A DNA stretch of 64,000 nucleotides from Enterobacter sp. JUb54. Its GTDB lineage: Bacteria > Pseudomonadota > Gammaproteobacteria > Enterobacterales > Enterobacteriaceae. The notes below the pieces were generated by a model. It was not told where the DNA came from. It worked only from the letters and a program-made list of their open reading frames with translations, and made no database searches. Location of the stretch: the NCBI RefSeq assembly GCF_014298075.1, contig NZ_CP060418.1:1178001-1242000 (forward strand), read 5' to 3'. Made by a program: the position numbers and the translations under genes. Each line of letters begins with the position of its first letter. The stretch's first letter is position 1. Below, in pieces: positions 9,043-19,097 of this stretch.

Positions 9043-10697
9043 TACCAGCTCCGGAATTTCGCAGGTGGGTTGTACAGACCGTCGGACCATTCGACCAGGT
9101 CCGCCACGCTGCCTGCAGCAAGCAGGGAACGGGTGGCGTCGCTACGGCGAATACCGATATCTTCCGGATAGACCACTTTGCCGCTCTTACGCAGGTCGGC
9201 AACGCGCTTAGCATCCACGCCAAGTCCGATATCGGTGATCCCGGCAACCGCAGCCACCATTGCGCGACGCTCTTCGAGGCTTTCTGCCCGGTAGAGGTAG
9301 GCAATGCCTTCTTCGGTCAATACGTGGGTCACGTCGTCGCCATAGATCATCACCGGCGCCAGCGGCATTCCGGAGGCTTTGGCGACGTCAACCGCATCGA
9401 GTGTTTCCACGAAGGTCGGTTTCGCGCCGGCCTGGAAGGTTTCCACCATCTGCACCACCAGCTTTTTGCCGCGCTGCATCGGGTCCGGTTCGGTGATCAT
9501 GTTCAGCCAGGCCGGAGTGGCGTGACGGCGACCGTGCGGGTCGTGGCCCATGTTCGGCGCACCGCCGAAGCCGGACAGCCGCCCACGCGTGACGGTGGAG
9601 GAGTTAGCGAGGCCATCCACCTGCAGGGTCGAGCCGATAAACATATCCACCGCGTACTGACCTGCCAGCTGGCAGAAGGCGCGGTTGGAGCGCATCGAGC
9701 CGTCGGCGCCGGTAAAGAACACATCGGGACGGGCGCGGATATACTCTTCCATCCCCAGTTCGCCGCCGAAGCAGTGCACACTTTCGACCCAGCCGCTCTC
9801 AATCGCCGGGATCAGCGTCGGGTGCGGGTTGAGGGTCCAGTGCTTACAGATTTTGCCCTTCAGGCCGAGTTGTTCGCCGTAGGTCGGCAGCAGCAGTTCG
9901 ATGGCGGCGGTGTTAAAGCCGATGCCGTGGTTCAGGGACTGCACCTGGTGCTCGGCGTAGATGCCTTTAATCGCCATCATCGCCATCAGGATATGTTCCT
10001 GCTTGATGAGGCGCGGGTCGCGGGTAAACAGCGGTTCAATAAAGAATGGTTTATCGGCGACGACCACATAATCAATCCACGAGCCCGGAATATCGACGCG
10101 CGGCAGGTCGCACTCGTCGTCCACCAGTTCATTGACCTGAGCAATCACGATGCCGTCGTGGAAGGCGGCGGATTCAACCAGCGCCGGGGTATCTTCAGTG
10201 CTTGGCCCGGTATAGAGGTTGCCTTTGCGGTCTGCTTTATAGCCGGCGATCAGCGCCACGTTTGGTGACAGATCGACGTACAGGCGGGAATAGAGCTCGA
10301 TATAGGTATGAATTGCCCCGATCTCCAGCAGACCATCTTCCAGCAGCTGCGAAATGCGCAGGCTCTGGGTACCGGAGAACGAGAAATCAAGTTTGCGGGC
10401 GATGCCTTTTTCAAACAAATCCAGGTGCTCGCTGCGCCCGACGCTGGGCATAATCATGTGCAGGTCGCGGATCTTTTGCGGGTTCACTTCCGCCAGCATA
10501 CGGGAGAGGAAATCGGCCTGTTTCTGGTTGTTGCCCTCCAGCACCACGCGGTCGCCGGGGGCCAGCAGATGCTCTAGCGCATCGACCAGTTGGTCGGTGG
10601 GGATAACCTTACCGGAGACATTCGCGGCGGCCAGTCGGCGCTGCTTTTCCGTCCGGCGACGGTTCCAGACCCGTCCCGTCGTTTGTTCGCCATTCAT
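9042..10697 (-). CDS. mdcA: Malonate decarboxylase alpha subunit, acetyl-ACP:malonate ACP transferase
   Basis: First gene of the operon. This CoA-transferase-like subunit exchanges the acetyl group on MdcC for malonate, regenerating malonyl-S-ACP each cycle. It has 551 residues, the family length. Conserved stretches include LLAPGDRVVLEGNNQKQADFL and NHGIGFNTAAIELLLP. The start at 10697 follows an AGGAGG eight bases upstream, which rules out the longer frame. The substrate-binding and regulatory region lies upstream (10698-11033). Confidence 0.94.
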   Translation of the reverse strand: MNGEQTTGRVWNRRRTEKQRRLAAANVSGKVIPTDQLVDALEHLLAPGDRVVLEGNNQKQADFLSRMLAEVNPQKIRDLHMIMPSVGRSEHLDLFEKGIARKLDFSFSGTQSLRISQLLEDGLLEIGAIHTYIELYSRLYVDLSPNVALIAGYKADRKGNLYTGPSTEDTPALVESAAFHDGIVIAQVNELVDDECDLPRVDIPGSWIDYVVVADKPFFIEPLFTRDPRLIKQEHILMAMMAIKGIYAEHQVQSLNHGIGFNTAAIELLLPTYGEQLGLKGKICKHWTLNPHPTLIPAIESGWVESVHCFGGELGMEEYIRARPDVFFTGADGSMRSNRAFCQLAGQYAVDMFIGSTLQVDGLANSSTVTRGRLSGFGGAPNMGHDPHGRRHATPAWLNMITEPDPMQRGKKLVVQMVETFQAGAKPTFVETLDAVDVAKASGMPLAPVMIYGDDVTHVLTEEGIAYLYRAESLEERRAMVAAVAGITDIGLGVDAKRVADLRKSGKVVYPEDIGIRRSDATRSLLAAGSVADLVEWSDGLYNPPAKFRSW

Positions 10698-11033
10698 TAT
10701 TAACCTCCTGATTCGACAAATCGTTTTGATTGTCATGGTGTGGAAGTTAGTGTGCGACGAGCGGGGCAGTGCATCAATTAAGCCCGGGAACAGATTGTTA
10801 GCCTGAGAGTAATAATTTCCTGGGTAATTATGTGACGGCGATCGAAGCAGGAAGGCTGGGGGTGGACTACGGGGAGATGATGTTGGTCAGCAGATGGTGT
10901 TGCTACGAACAGTGGGTATCCAGCGAATGATCCGTGTAATGCGAAGGATGAACGACATGAGATGGCTGCCGTTCATTGATTCTAAGAGGGGAAGTAAACC
11001 AAAATAGCCTGATACAGGCCTGGAGAGACTGCG
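10698..11033. other. mdcA upstream region
   Basis: No gene seen. It should hold the mdc promoter, read on the - strand. The clearest structure is ATAATT-N8-AATTAT at 10812-10831, listed separately. The stretch 10860-11030 shows no convincing ORF or terminator. Confidence 0.5.
10812..10831. promoter_or_regulatory. Candidate MdcR binding site
   Basis: Perfect inverted repeat ATAATT-N8-AATTAT, about 115-135 bp upstream of the mdcA start. The symmetric AT-rich form fits a LysR-type site, and MdcR is the obvious candidate. Assignment is by position and shape only. Confidence 0.35.
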
Positions 11034-11252
11034 TTAAATATCTTGCAGTTCACGCATCAGGCGCCCGCGCAATTTTTTGCGTAATAGGGTGGCAGAAGAG
11101 TGTTTTTTGCCGCGAGCAAGGCTGTCTTTGATTTCAACCAGGGTGGCCTGCGTATTGATAGCGCAGGATGCCGCTAATGCCTGGAACACCTTTTTCCCAC
11201 CGGTATCAGCGGTGCACAGCGTGCTGCGTTGCTGCTTAGTGTAATACGACAT
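11034..11252 (-). CDS. Small basic hypothetical protein
   Basis: A 72-residue Lys/Arg-rich protein (MSYYTKQQRSTLCTADTGGKK) that I do not recognise. The ATG follows GGGGAG at 7-bp spacing, which supports real translation. It has no signal peptide or membrane segment, two Cys residues and a strongly basic C-terminal half (SATLLRKKLRGRLMRELQDI). A DNA- or RNA-binding role is possible, but only charge suggests it. It lies alone between mdcA and tqsA. Confidence 0.7.
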   Translation of the reverse strand: MSYYTKQQRSTLCTADTGGKKVFQALAASCAINTQATLVEIKDSLARGKKHSSATLLRKKLRGRLMRELQDI

Positions 11253-11423
11253 AGTTTGCTCTCCCCTGCGTAACGGTTTTGTAAGCCTTTAAATCCCCAG
11301 GAATCAGTGGGCGCGGGATCTTTTTGGGCAACCCAGTGCGTTGATTATAGCGTGGCTCACTTTTTAACCCAAGCATATAGTCATAGGTCTCTTCGAGAGG
11401 GGACTGGAATTAAATGTAAAGCC

Positions 11424-11446
11424 GCTGGCGGCATTGCACCGCCAGC
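11424..11446 (-). terminator. Hairpin downstream of tqsA
   Basis: Perfect 8-bp stem GCTGGCGG/CCGCCAGC with a 7-nt loop, 47 bp after the tqsA stop. The - strand tail (GGCTTTACATTT) is only moderately T-rich. Confidence 0.6.
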
Positions 11447-11492
11447 GTGAGCTCCTGTACCCTGAATCATTCAGGCTGTATAACCGGTATAC

Positions 11493-12524
11493 CTACTTAC
11501 TTAAATCACTCAGCAGTACCGCGATGCTTTGTCCGCTGGCGCTCTGCTCAAGCGCAATTTTCACAATGATGGTCAGCGGCACGGAGAGCAGCATGCCGAC
11601 CGGCCCCAGCAGCCAGCCCCAGAAAATCAACGACAGAAACACCACCAGCGTTGAAAGCCCCAGACCACGGCCCATGATCCGCGGTTCGAGGATGTTGCCG
11701 AAGACAATGTTGATCACCAGGTATCCGGTGAGCACCACCAGCGCGTCATACAGACCGCCAAACACCATCACCTGCAAAATGGGCGGGATCGCCGCCAGAA
11801 TCGAACCGATATTCGGAATGTAGTTCAGCGCAAACGCCAGCAGGCCCCACATAAAGGCGAACCGCACATCCAGCAGCGCCAGCATAGCCCAGACCACCAG
11901 CCCGGTGACCAGGCTGATGGCGGTTTTTAATACCAGATAGCGCGAGACGCTGTCGAGGGCGCGCTGAATGGCCCCCATACCTTCCACCGGTCTCGACATC
12001 AGCTGCTGCAACTTGGCGGGAAGCTGCGGGACTTCCAGCAGCATAAACACCACCGTCAACAGCAGCAGGAAGATCGACGACATGGCGTTGGATAGCTGAG
12101 TCAGCAGGCTGGTCACCATCGTCATGACCGCATTGGGATCGATATATTTATTCAGCTCCACCACCGACACGCTAAAACCAAAGCGCTGCAGCCAGGGGGT
12201 AACGGTATGCACCGGCTCGGAAAGCGAGCTGCGGTATTGCGGCAGGGTACGCGCCAGTTCATTGAGCGACGTTGCGAGTGAAGCCAGCAGAACAACCGCC
12301 AGCATCACAATGGTGCCGATCAGCAGCACGATGGCCAGCACTCGCGGCACCCGACAGCGCATCATCAGGTGCACCAGCGGGTTGATCACCACCGCCAGAA
12401 ACAGCGCCAGCACGAAGGGAACGATGATATCGGCCGCGAAGCGGATACCGGTAAGAATGATGACCAGCATGCCCAGCATGATGACAATCTTTAATCCATT
12501 AAGGGTGATGATGGGTTTGGCCAT
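11493..12524 (-). CDS. tqsA: AI-2E family inner-membrane exporter TqsA
   Basis: Polytopic inner-membrane protein of the AI-2 exporter (PerM/YdgG) family, which in E. coli affects release of the quorum signal autoinducer-2. It has 343 residues, matching the E. coli length, with eight or so hydrophobic helices, a central soluble loop ([19 protein letters not shown]) and the family stretch [17 protein letters not shown]. It lies upstream of and divergent from mdtJI. The long intergenic region holds the promoters of both. Confidence 0.92.
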   Translation of the reverse strand: MAKPIITLNGLKIVIMLGMLVIILTGIRFAADIIVPFVLALFLAVVINPLVHLMMRCRVPRVLAIVLLIGTIVMLAVVLLASLATSLNELARTLPQYRSSLSEPVHTVTPWLQRFGFSVSVVELNKYIDPNAVMTMVTSLLTQLSNAMSSIFLLLLTVVFMLLEVPQLPAKLQQLMSRPVEGMGAIQRALDSVSRYLVLKTAISLVTGLVVWAMLALLDVRFAFMWGLLAFALNYIPNIGSILAAIPPILQVMVFGGLYDALVVLTGYLVINIVFGNILEPRIMGRGLGLSTLVVFLSLIFWGWLLGPVGMLLSVPLTIIVKIALEQSASGQSIAVLLSDLSK

Positions 12525-13051
12525 AGGTGTCCCTGAGAAGAAAACCGGTTTTTCTCACAGTGTAGCGTCGGATGCCGGACAAAAGGCAGTAAAAAGTCGC
12601 TAGCAGTAAAAGTCTTATCGTGAAGAAGACAATCCGGTCATTAAAATAAAAATGAGCACACGCCATCATAATGGCGATTGACATCAGAAAAAGCTAATCT
12701 AAATCAAATGCCAGACGTAAAGAAGTGCAAAGGCTTTGAGAGTAAAAGGGCGTTATGGTACAAATTCAGGGTGTTTAACTCTCGAGGACAATATTCATCC
12801 GCAATGATGGGAAGCAATACCGCGGATAATTGTAATTTTATGGACAATCAGTTCACCCTGTTTATTTCAGTTTCTGTTTGCGAAACCCTTCCTGACAGCC
12901 GCTTCTACGGCGAGCAACACTGGCGCTCCGCGCTTTAGTCCTTCTCCTCTGCCTGAGCTGGCGCACTGCGCACGGCTAAATCTACGCCAGAATTTTTCGG
13001 TCTGCCCCGGTGGCAAGCCGTCATGGATTATATTCTCATGCAGGAGAACGG
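12525..13051. other. tqsA-mdtJ intergenic region and mdtJI leader
   Basis: A 527-bp gap between divergent genes. It contains the candidate leader ORF at 12804-12938 and about 110 bp of further leader before mdtJ. In E. coli the mdtJI message has a long leader with a small ORF (mdtU) that couples expression to spermidine. No intrinsic terminator is visible, which fits Rho-dependent control there. Confidence 0.5.
12804..12938 (+). CDS. Candidate leader peptide ORF of mdtJI (mdtU-like)
   Basis: A 44-codon ORF (MMGSNTADNCNFMDNQFTLF...) that ends 113 bp before mdtJ. Inner starts at 12807 and 12840 would give 43 or 32 residues. No start has a strong Shine-Dalgarno; GAGGA lies 16 bp before the first ATG. 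The C-terminal half (PDSRFYGEQHWRSAL) is rich in aromatic and basic residues, as in arrest peptides. I infer the mdtU role from position only. Confidence 0.35.
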   Translation: MMGSNTADNCNFMDNQFTLFISVSVCETLPDSRFYGEQHWRSAL

Positions 13052-13417
13052 ATGATGTTTTATTGGATTTTATTAGCTCTCGCTATTGTTGCTGAAATTA
13101 TCGGCACACTTTCTATGAAATGGGCCAGCGTTAGCGGTGGTCACCTTGGTTTTATTTTGATGTTGGTGATGATCGCCGTTTCCTATATTTTCCTGGCCTT
13201 TGCGGTTAAAAAAATCGCCCTCGGGGTGGCCTATGCGTTATGGGAAGGTATCGGCATTTTGTTGATTACCTTATTCAGCGTGATGCTGTTTGATGAGTCC
13301 CTGTCGCTGGTCAAAATTGCCGGTCTGACGACGCTGGTCGCCGGGATTGTGCTGATTAAATCCGGCACCCAAAAAGTCGAGAAGCAGCCAGAGGAGTTAA
13401 CGCATGCAACAGTTTGA
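13052..13417 (+). CDS. mdtJ: Spermidine exporter subunit MdtJ
   Basis: Small multidrug resistance family protein with four hydrophobic helices. With MdtI it forms a heteromeric inner-membrane pump that exports spermidine. It has 121 residues. The ATG at 13052 gives the E. coli length and N-terminus pattern ([19 protein letters not shown]), behind AGGAG. The conserved membrane Glu of SMR proteins lies in helix 1 (AEIIG), and [11 protein letters not shown] marks helix 3. The reading frame overlaps mdtI by 14 bp, so the two subunits are coupled. Confidence 0.95.
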   Translation: MMFYWILLALAIVAEIIGTLSMKWASVSGGHLGFILMLVMIAVSYIFLAFAVKKIALGVAYALWEGIGILLITLFSVMLFDESLSLVKIAGLTTLVAGIVLIKSGTQKVEKQPEELTHATV

Positions 13418-13733
13418 ATGGGTGCATGGCGCCTGGCTGGCGCTGGCTATCGTGCTGGAAATTGTCGCTAACGTCTTTTTGAAGTTTTCCGACGGCTTTC
13501 GCCACAAAGTGTACGGTGTTCTCTCGCTGCTGGCGGTGCTTGGCGCCTTCAGCGCGCTCTCCCAGGCGGTGAAGGGGATTGACCTGTCGGTGGCTTATGC
13601 CCTGTGGGGCGGGTTCGGCATTGCCGCCACCCTCGCCGCGGGCTGGATCCTGTTTGGTCAGCGCCTGAATTATAAAGGCTGGCTCGGCGTGATCCTGCTG
13701 GTGAGCGGGATGGTATTAATTAAACTGGCGTAA
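13404..13733 (+). CDS. mdtI: Spermidine exporter subunit MdtI
   Basis: Second SMR subunit of the MdtJI spermidine pump, 109 residues with four helices. The SMR signatures are [15 protein letters not shown] in helix 1 with the essential Glu, and [20 protein letters not shown] in helix 3. It overlaps mdtJ. Its neighbour speG at 29.7-30.3 kb inactivates spermidine by acetylation, so the window carries both of the cell's relief routes for excess spermidine. Confidence 0.95.
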   Translation: MQQFEWVHGAWLALAIVLEIVANVFLKFSDGFRHKVYGVLSLLAVLGAFSALSQAVKGIDLSVAYALWGGFGIAATLAAGWILFGQRLNYKGWLGVILLVSGMVLIKLA

Positions 13734-13738
13734 TGTGA

Positions 13739-13762
13739 TGCCGCCTGCATATGCGGGCGGCA
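13739..13762 (+). terminator. Hairpin after mdtI
   Basis: Arms TGCCGCC/GGCGGCA begin 6 bp after the mdtI stop and are followed by AAATTTG. There is no clean T-run, so this could be a stability hairpin. Confidence 0.5.
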
Positions 13763-13841
13763 AAATTTGTTCTCTGTAGTATTCTTTAAAAAAAAGCGTG
13801 CTGGCGGCGGATTTACCTTTAGCCGTAAGAGAGGACTGATA

Positions 13842-15998
13842 ATGGTAAATTTGCCTGGCTGGCGCAATCTCCCCTCTGCTAAAACCCTGTCGGTAATGAT
13901 CTTCCTTGCCGGGATCGGCCTGATTGTCTCGATTATTTCACTGCTCTATTTTTCCCAACATCTGATCGGCATTAAAACCAACGAAATTGACAGGCATCGC
14001 TCGATCCTCTCTGTGGATGGCGCGGTGCAAACCTCGGTGACCCGCGTGCTGTCGTTGGTCCAGGATAATTCAATCTGGGATGACGCCGTGAGACAAACCT
14101 ACGCCCCGGTGCTGGATACCACCTGGCTGTATGACTCCTGGGGTTCCGGATTCAAAATTGACGATCTCTACGACGGGATGTTCGTCCTCGACCAGCATTA
14201 TCAGGTGCTGTGGGGTTCGTTTCGCAGCAAGACGCTCAATGAAACCGATATTCGCTTCTTTGGCAGCGGCCTGCGGGCATTAATAACCAAACATGGCGAA
14301 GAGTTGCGCAGCGGCAAGAGCGCCTATGCCGGTATTACCCGTACCCAGGCGGGGATCGCCTTTATCGGCATCGGGCTGATACGCCCGTCGATGGGACGTT
14401 TACAGGTGCACGATGATACCCGCCGTTATCTGGTGGTCACCCGACATATCAATGCAGATATCCTCGAAAAACTCGGGAATACCTTTCAGATCCGCGGGTT
14501 GCATGCCACCGATCGCGGAGGGGAATATAGCGTCCCGTTACGCACCAGCGCCGGCGAGACGGTCGGTTATCTTAGCTGGCGGCCGCGATTGCCAGGCGCG
14601 GAGGCGGCGCATGCGGCGTCGACCGGTATTCGGCTTATCGCCTTACTGGCCGCCAGCCTGATCCTGTTGTTTATTCTGTTGAGCTGCCTCGGGCTGTATA
14701 AGCTGGCGTGCGGTGAGAAACTGGCGCGGCAGATAGCGATGACCGACTGGCTCAGTAAGTTACCCAACCGCCGGGCGCTGTTCGGGCGTCTCAATCAGAT
14801 CTGCGAAAAGACGCAGCACGAAGTGCAGTGCGTGGTATTTATCGACCTTGATGGTTTTAAAGATGTCAATGACAACTACGGCCATGAGGTGGGGGATGCG
14901 CTGATTGCGCATATTGCCCGGGAGCTTCAGGAGCGTGTCCCCTCCGACGGCCTGCTGGCGCGGATGGGTGGAGATGAGTTCGCCATGTCCGTCGGCGGAG
15001 AGCAGTCGATAGCGCAGGCGTCGGCCTTTGCATGGGCGGTGCTGGAGATGCTGAAGTCGCCGGTGGCGATTGGCGAGCGCAAAATTTACATCAGCGCCAG
15101 TATCGGCATTGCCAGCGGCACGCCGGCGACCTGTTCCAGCACCGAGCTGTTTCGTCGCGCCGATATTGCCATGTATCACTCGAAAAAATCGGGTAAAGGG
15201 CGCACCACCTGGTACGACGAGAGCCTCAACGATACCCGGCAGTACCAGCTCAATATTGAAAACGGTATCCGCCAGGGGCTGGAGAACGAGGAGTTTGATG
15301 TCTGGTATCAGCCGATCGTCAACGCCGATACGCTGGTGGTGGTTGGCGTAGAGGCGCTGCTCCGCTGGCCCCGTCGACCGGAAGGTCCGCTGCCGCCGGA
15401 CGCCTTTATCGGCATCGCGGAAAGCAGCGGGCTGATTTATGCCCTCGGCCAGTTTGCCTTGTATCGCGCCTGCAGCGATCTGCGTGCGCTGGATGATTTA
15501 ATGCTGTCGGTGAATATCTCCCCGGCGCAGTTTCGCGACCCGGAGTTTGAGTCACGGGTGGTTCAGGTGCTGGCCCGCTGCCACTTCCCGGCCCGTCGGT
15601 TGCAAATTGAAGTGACCGAAAGCTATGTGATGGAGAATCCGGCCCGTGCGCTGGCGGCGATAGAGAATCTCAAGGCGCTGGGGACCTCGGTGGCGCTGGA
15701 TGATTTTGGCATCGGTTACTCCAGCATTGGCTATCTGCGGAGCTTTCATTTCGATACCCTCAAAATTGATAAATCATTGGCCGGCGTGGTTGATGTCGAT
15801 GCGCAGGCCGCGGAGCTGGTGCGCGGAACCGTGCGGATCGCCGGGGCGCTCGGGATGACGGTGGTTGCCGAAGGGGTTGAGAATCAGCAGCAGCTGGCGC
15901 TGCTGCGTCGGGCCGGATGCGACCGTTTACAGGGATTTTATTTTAGCGAACCGATGCCCATTGCCGCATTACGACAGCTGCGCCAGCAGCAGGGCTAG
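13842..15998 (+). CDS. Membrane c-di-GMP enzyme with periplasmic sensor, GGDEF and EAL domains
   Basis: A 718-residue protein for c-di-GMP turnover. Two membrane helices (about residues 15-38 and 267-290) enclose a periplasmic region of CHASE4 type. A GGDEF domain follows with the intact motif [11 protein letters not shown], then an EAL domain with EALLRW, the NIS asparagine, [24 protein letters not shown] and QGFYFS. All usual phosphodiesterase residues appear present. The cyclase lacks the RxxD inhibitory site at its usual place before GGDEF. The start at 13842 sits behind AGAGGA. Net activity cannot be told from sequence. It converges on ydgD with a 3-bp gap. Confidence 0.9.
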   Translation: MVNLPGWRNLPSAKTLSVMIFLAGIGLIVSIISLLYFSQHLIGIKTNEIDRHRSILSVDGAVQTSVTRVLSLVQDNSIWDDAVRQTYAPVLDTTWLYDSWGSGFKIDDLYDGMFVLDQHYQVLWGSFRSKTLNETDIRFFGSGLRALITKHGEELRSGKSAYAGITRTQAGIAFIGIGLIRPSMGRLQVHDDTRRYLVVTRHINADILEKLGNTFQIRGLHATDRGGEYSVPLRTSAGETVGYLSWRPRLPGAEAAHAASTGIRLIALLAASLILLFILLSCLGLYKLACGEKLARQIAMTDWLSKLPNRRALFGRLNQICEKTQHEVQCVVFIDLDGFKDVNDNYGHEVGDALIAHIARELQERVPSDGLLARMGGDEFAMSVGGEQSIAQASAFAWAVLEMLKSPVAIGERKIYISASIGIASGTPATCSSTELFRRADIAMYHSKKSGKGRTTWYDESLNDTRQYQLNIENGIRQGLENEEFDVWYQPIVNADTLVVVGVEALLRWPRRPEGPLPPDAFIGIAESSGLIYALGQFALYRACSDLRALDDLMLSVNISPAQFRDPEFESRVVQVLARCHFPARRLQIEVTESYVMENPARALAAIENLKALGTSVALDDFGIGYSSIGYLRSFHFDTLKIDKSLAGVVDVDAQAAELVRGTVRIAGALGMTVVAEGVENQQQLALLRRAGCDRLQGFYFSEPMPIAALRQLRQQQG

Positions 15999-16001
15999 CG
16001 G

Positions 16002-16814
16002 TTATTCACCGGCCAGCGTTTCCAGTTTGTCACGAAAACCGGTCACCGAGATGGCGCGGTTATCCGCCCGCCAGCGATCTTTCGGCCCCGGCGCCGAGCT
16101 CTGTACGGCAATCACCTGCCAGCCGCTATCGGTTTTCAGCAGCAGCGGCGAACCGCTGTCGCCAGGCAGCGTATCGCACTGGTGCGACAGGACCGTGGTC
16201 TGCGCCCAGCCGGTGACGATGCAATCCTGGTGGGTATAGAGATTGTCGAGATGGTCTTCCGGGTAGCCCGACTGGGTGACTTTACGCTCCGCGACTTTCA
16301 GCGCGGCGGTCAGATCGGCCTTATCGCCGCTAAATAACGGGATCGGGGTGATGCCGGAAGGCGCATAGCGCAGGACAATCAGGCCAAAATCCCACGGGGC
16401 AGCAGCCGAGGGGACAATCCAGCCGTCGCCATCCGCTTTCAGCCGTTTGCCCAGCGACGGGTCAACGCGCCCCTCAATACCGTGAATTTCATAGACCCAG
16501 CCGCCTTTGCGCGAGATAAAGCGCAGGGCGACTGCCTTATCCGGTTTGCCTTTTGGCGGCGTCAGCAGGCAGTGGCCCGCCGTCAGCGCCAGATGCGGCG
16601 AAATCAGGGTGGCGGTACACAGATTACCGCTGGCCGTTTCTAACTGCCCGATGGCATCCCAGGGTTCTTCAGCAGGATTGTTGACCGGTTTGCGATCGTC
16701 ATGACCGAAAAAAAGCGTCTTGATATCTTTTGCGCTCATGCTGTCATCATCAGCGTGAGCAAACGGGGACAACAAACAAAAAGAACACAACAACAACAGT
16801 ACGTCTTTGCGCAT
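16002..16814 (-). CDS. ydgD: Exported trypsin-like serine protease YdgD
   Basis: Predicted periplasmic chymotrypsin-fold protease, 270 residues, with signal peptide [21 protein letters not shown]. The catalytic triad is visible: His in LTAGHC, Asp in [10 protein letters not shown], and Ser in [11 protein letters not shown]. The start at MRKD is chosen because the signal peptide begins there; in-frame ATGs 11-15 codons upstream would bury it. Its substrate is unknown. Gene order next to mdtI matches E. coli apart from the inserted GGDEF-EAL gene. Confidence 0.9.
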   Translation of the reverse strand: MRKDVLLLLCSFCLLSPFAHADDDSMSAKDIKTLFFGHDDRKPVNNPAEEPWDAIGQLETASGNLCTATLISPHLALTAGHCLLTPPKGKPDKAVALRFISRKGGWVYEIHGIEGRVDPSLGKRLKADGDGWIVPSAAAPWDFGLIVLRYAPSGITPIPLFSGDKADLTAALKVAERKVTQSGYPEDHLDNLYTHQDCIVTGWAQTTVLSHQCDTLPGDSGSPLLLKTDSGWQVIAVQSSAPGPKDRWRADNRAISVTGFRDKLETLAGE

Positions 16815-17332
16815 ATGACTCTCTAAGGAGAAATTCTCTCTATACATCTCATCCTTCATCCCTCAGGAACTGGGCAGGATGAATTTGTGTATATTGACAG
16901 TAGCAGGAGATTTAAGTTTATGAAAGTTAACAGTAATTTTAATTAAGCGAAACGCGACTAAAATCCCGCCAGAATGCCGCATTTCCGTACAATTATGGCG
17001 ATAACTCAAATGGTTAGCGCTTTTTTCTCACGTGGCTATTTCCGCAGAAACCGTGGCGGGAAGCAACATAAATCAGGTTACGGTACGTACCAAATGCGCC
17101 GGGTATGCTTCAGATACGTTTTGTAAAGTTGTTGAGTGGGGGATGACGATAAGTCGACATAAATATGAATGCATTCATCGGATAACGCACATTTTTACAA
17201 CTTCAGTAGTTACTTTCAAAGCGAAACATTTTCTCACGGCAATTATTGCTATTCCTGTTTTCCGTTGAACAAACAGAGACGTTGTCCCGGTGATGATAGC
17301 CCTGTTTCTTATCTCCGGTTTCGGGAGGATCT
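16815..17332. other. Divergent promoter region between ydgD and a small membrane protein gene
   Basis: 518 bp, AT-rich, with no convincing ORF behind a ribosome site. It should hold the ydgD promoter (-) and the promoter of the 34-residue protein (+). I see no terminator or clear operator. Confidence 0.45.
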
Positions 17333-17437
17333 ATGTCGAAAAAAGGTATTCGTGCGTTAGTGTATGTTTCTCTCGCCTCGATCTTTATCTGGGGTGCAGC
17401 AGGCTATCTGGTAGTGCAGGCGGTGCAGGTGATGTAA
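17333..17437 (+). CDS. Small single-helix membrane protein (34 aa)
   Basis: MSKKGIRALVYVSLASIF plus a hydrophobic continuation, ending QAVQVM. A basic N-terminus followed by one transmembrane helix (residues 8-28) predicts an inner-membrane anchor with the N-terminus inside. The ATG has an excellent site, GGGAGGA with 5-bp spacing. I do not recognise the family. Such proteins often modulate larger membrane partners, but none is indicated here. The gene stops 17 bp before the converging LysR gene. Confidence 0.7.
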   Translation: MSKKGIRALVYVSLASIFIWGAAGYLVVQAVQVM

Positions 17438-17453
17438 AGCGCCGGTCCTGATG

Positions 17454-18371
17454 TTATTTCGCCTCCTTTCCCCGGCGCTCGATGCCGGCGGGAAAGGGGG
17501 CGGGGAGATGCTCACACAAAAACTGGTACAGTTGCTCTACCGCTTGCCCGTTGCGCGACTCTTTCGGCCAGACCAGATAATAACCGTCGCCGGTGGCGAC
17601 CGCCTGAGTGAACGGCGCGACCAGCAGACCGCTGTCGATAGCCTCGAGGCTCAGCAAAAGATCCCCCACCGATACTCCATGCCCGCTCATCGCCGCCATA
17701 TTTCCCTGATCCAGACTGTCAAAGACGATACCCCGGCTGATGTCTGTCGGCGCCCGCGGCGCTATCTCCTGCAACCAGCGTCGCCAGTCACGGCGATCGG
17801 GGGTGGGATGGATCAGCGGACAGGTGGTTAAATCCGCGCGTGCGGCCTCCGCCATGGCCGGGGCGCATAGCGGAATAAGCCATTCGCTGAACAGCAGCGC
17901 GTGTCGGGTTTCGTCGCCAAAGTGGCCGTCGCCGAGCAGGATCGCGCAATCATAAGGCTCACGGGTAAAATCAACGTTGTCCCGGTCCATCCACACGCTA
18001 CTCATCTCAATAACCGGTTTTTGATGCTGCTGGCGAAACTGTTGCAGCACCTTCAGCAGCCAGCGCATCGTTAAGGTGGACGGTGACTTCAGGCGGAGCT
18101 TTCCTGCCTGCTGGCGCAAGGCCTGGCAGGCCCGATCGATGGCGGTGAAGTTTTCCTCCAGCGCGTGTGCCAGCTGGCGGCCGGCCTCGCTGAGCGTCAC
18201 CTTCGGTCCCTGACGAATAAACAGCTGACAATCGAACCAGGCTTCGAGGGTGCTGATATGGCGGCTGACGGCGCCGGGAGTGACATGCAGCGTCGCGGCG
18301 GCCTGGCTGAAGGAGCCTAACCGGGCGGCGGTAGCAAAAGCGCGCAGCGCATACAGCGGCGGCATCGACAT
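17454..18371 (-). CDS. LysR-family regulator, GcvA/AmpR-like
   Basis: A 305-residue LysR protein with N-terminal helix-turn-helix (LYALRAFATAARLGSFSQAAATLHVTPGAVSRHI, read in two parts) and the GcvA-type C-terminal domain. It is divergent from the LysE-type exporter at 18489, the classic arrangement in which the LysR protein controls the exporter in response to an amino acid. A CTCTC-N9-GAGAG inverted repeat at 18434-18452 in the shared promoter is a possible binding site. The effector is unknown. Confidence 0.85.
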   Translation of the reverse strand: MSMPPLYALRAFATAARLGSFSQAAATLHVTPGAVSRHISTLEAWFDCQLFIRQGPKVTLSEAGRQLAHALEENFTAIDRACQALRQQAGKLRLKSPSTLTMRWLLKVLQQFRQQHQKPVIEMSSVWMDRDNVDFTREPYDCAILLGDGHFGDETRHALLFSEWLIPLCAPAMAEAARADLTTCPLIHPTPDRRDWRRWLQEIAPRAPTDISRGIVFDSLDQGNMAAMSGHGVSVGDLLLSLEAIDSGLLVAPFTQAVATGDGYYLVWPKESRNGQAVEQLYQFLCEHLPAPFPAGIERRGKEAK

Positions 18372-18488
18372 CGCGATTCATCCTCAATGATGAGTAAAAC
18401 TCACATTCAAGCTCAGTACGGGTCGTTTTTCAACTCTCAAATCAAGGGAGAGAATAGGAAGATCTGAAATGAAGAGTGAGTTTATATC

Positions 18489-19097
18489 ATGAATTATGCC
18501 TTACTGATGGGGTACAGCCTGACGGTGCTGGCCCTGATTGCCACGCCGGGGCCGGTCGTGGTGCTGGTGACCGGCGCGGCGACTCATCACGGTTATCGAT
18601 GCGCGTTACGTACCATGGCCGGGAGCAATATCGCCTCGCTGCTGCTGATTGCCGCCGCCGCCGCGATGTTGCGCGGGGTGGTGGCTATCCATGCGGATAT
18701 GCTGACGCTGCTGGCGGCGGCCGGGTCCTGCTATATTGCGTGGCTGGCGGTCGGTATGCTGCGGGGAGCCCACTCGGCATCTGCGGCTTCGGCGCAGCGC
18801 GGTGGGTGGCTGATGGGGTTTGTGACCGGGGTGAGTAATCCCAAGGACATTCTGTTTTTTGTCGCGTTTTTTCCGCTGTTTATTCCTGTCACCCCTACGC
18901 CGGGACTGAGCCTTATTGTATTGACCGTGATCTGGCTGATTATCGATCTCAGCGTACTGTCGTTCTATATTTTCGCGATTCGCCGCTGGTTGAGCGCAGC
19001 GCATAGCGCACGGGTCACCAGCGTATCCGCCTGCTGTTTGCTGCTGTTTGCATTGTATGGTCTGGGCTATAACGGCTGGGTATGGCTAAGCCGATAG
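18489..19097 (+). CDS. LysE/RhtB-family amino-acid exporter
   Basis: Inner-membrane efflux protein of 202 residues with about six helices. The N-terminal LALIATPGPVVVLVTGAATHHG is the family signature (TPGP), and GFVTGVSNPKDILFFVAFFPLF is the conserved NPK segment in the middle. These pumps export amino acids or derivatives such as homoserine, threonine or leucine; the substrate here is not evident. It shares a 117-bp promoter region with the divergent LysR gene. Confidence 0.88.
   Translation: MNYALLMGYSLTVLALIATPGPVVVLVTGAATHHGYRCALRTMAGSNIASLLLIAAAAAMLRGVVAIHADMLTLLAAAGSCYIAWLAVGMLRGAHSASAASAQRGGWLMGFVTGVSNPKDILFFVAFFPLFIPVTPTPGLSLIVLTVIWLIIDLSVLSFYIFAIRRWLSAAHSARVTSVSACCLLLFALYGLGYNGWVWLSR

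Noticed and set aside
9027-10268. 413-codon open frame on + opposite mdcA
   Set aside because: It is the antisense of mdcA in a GC-rich gene, with a His/Arg/Gly-biased translation and no family motif.
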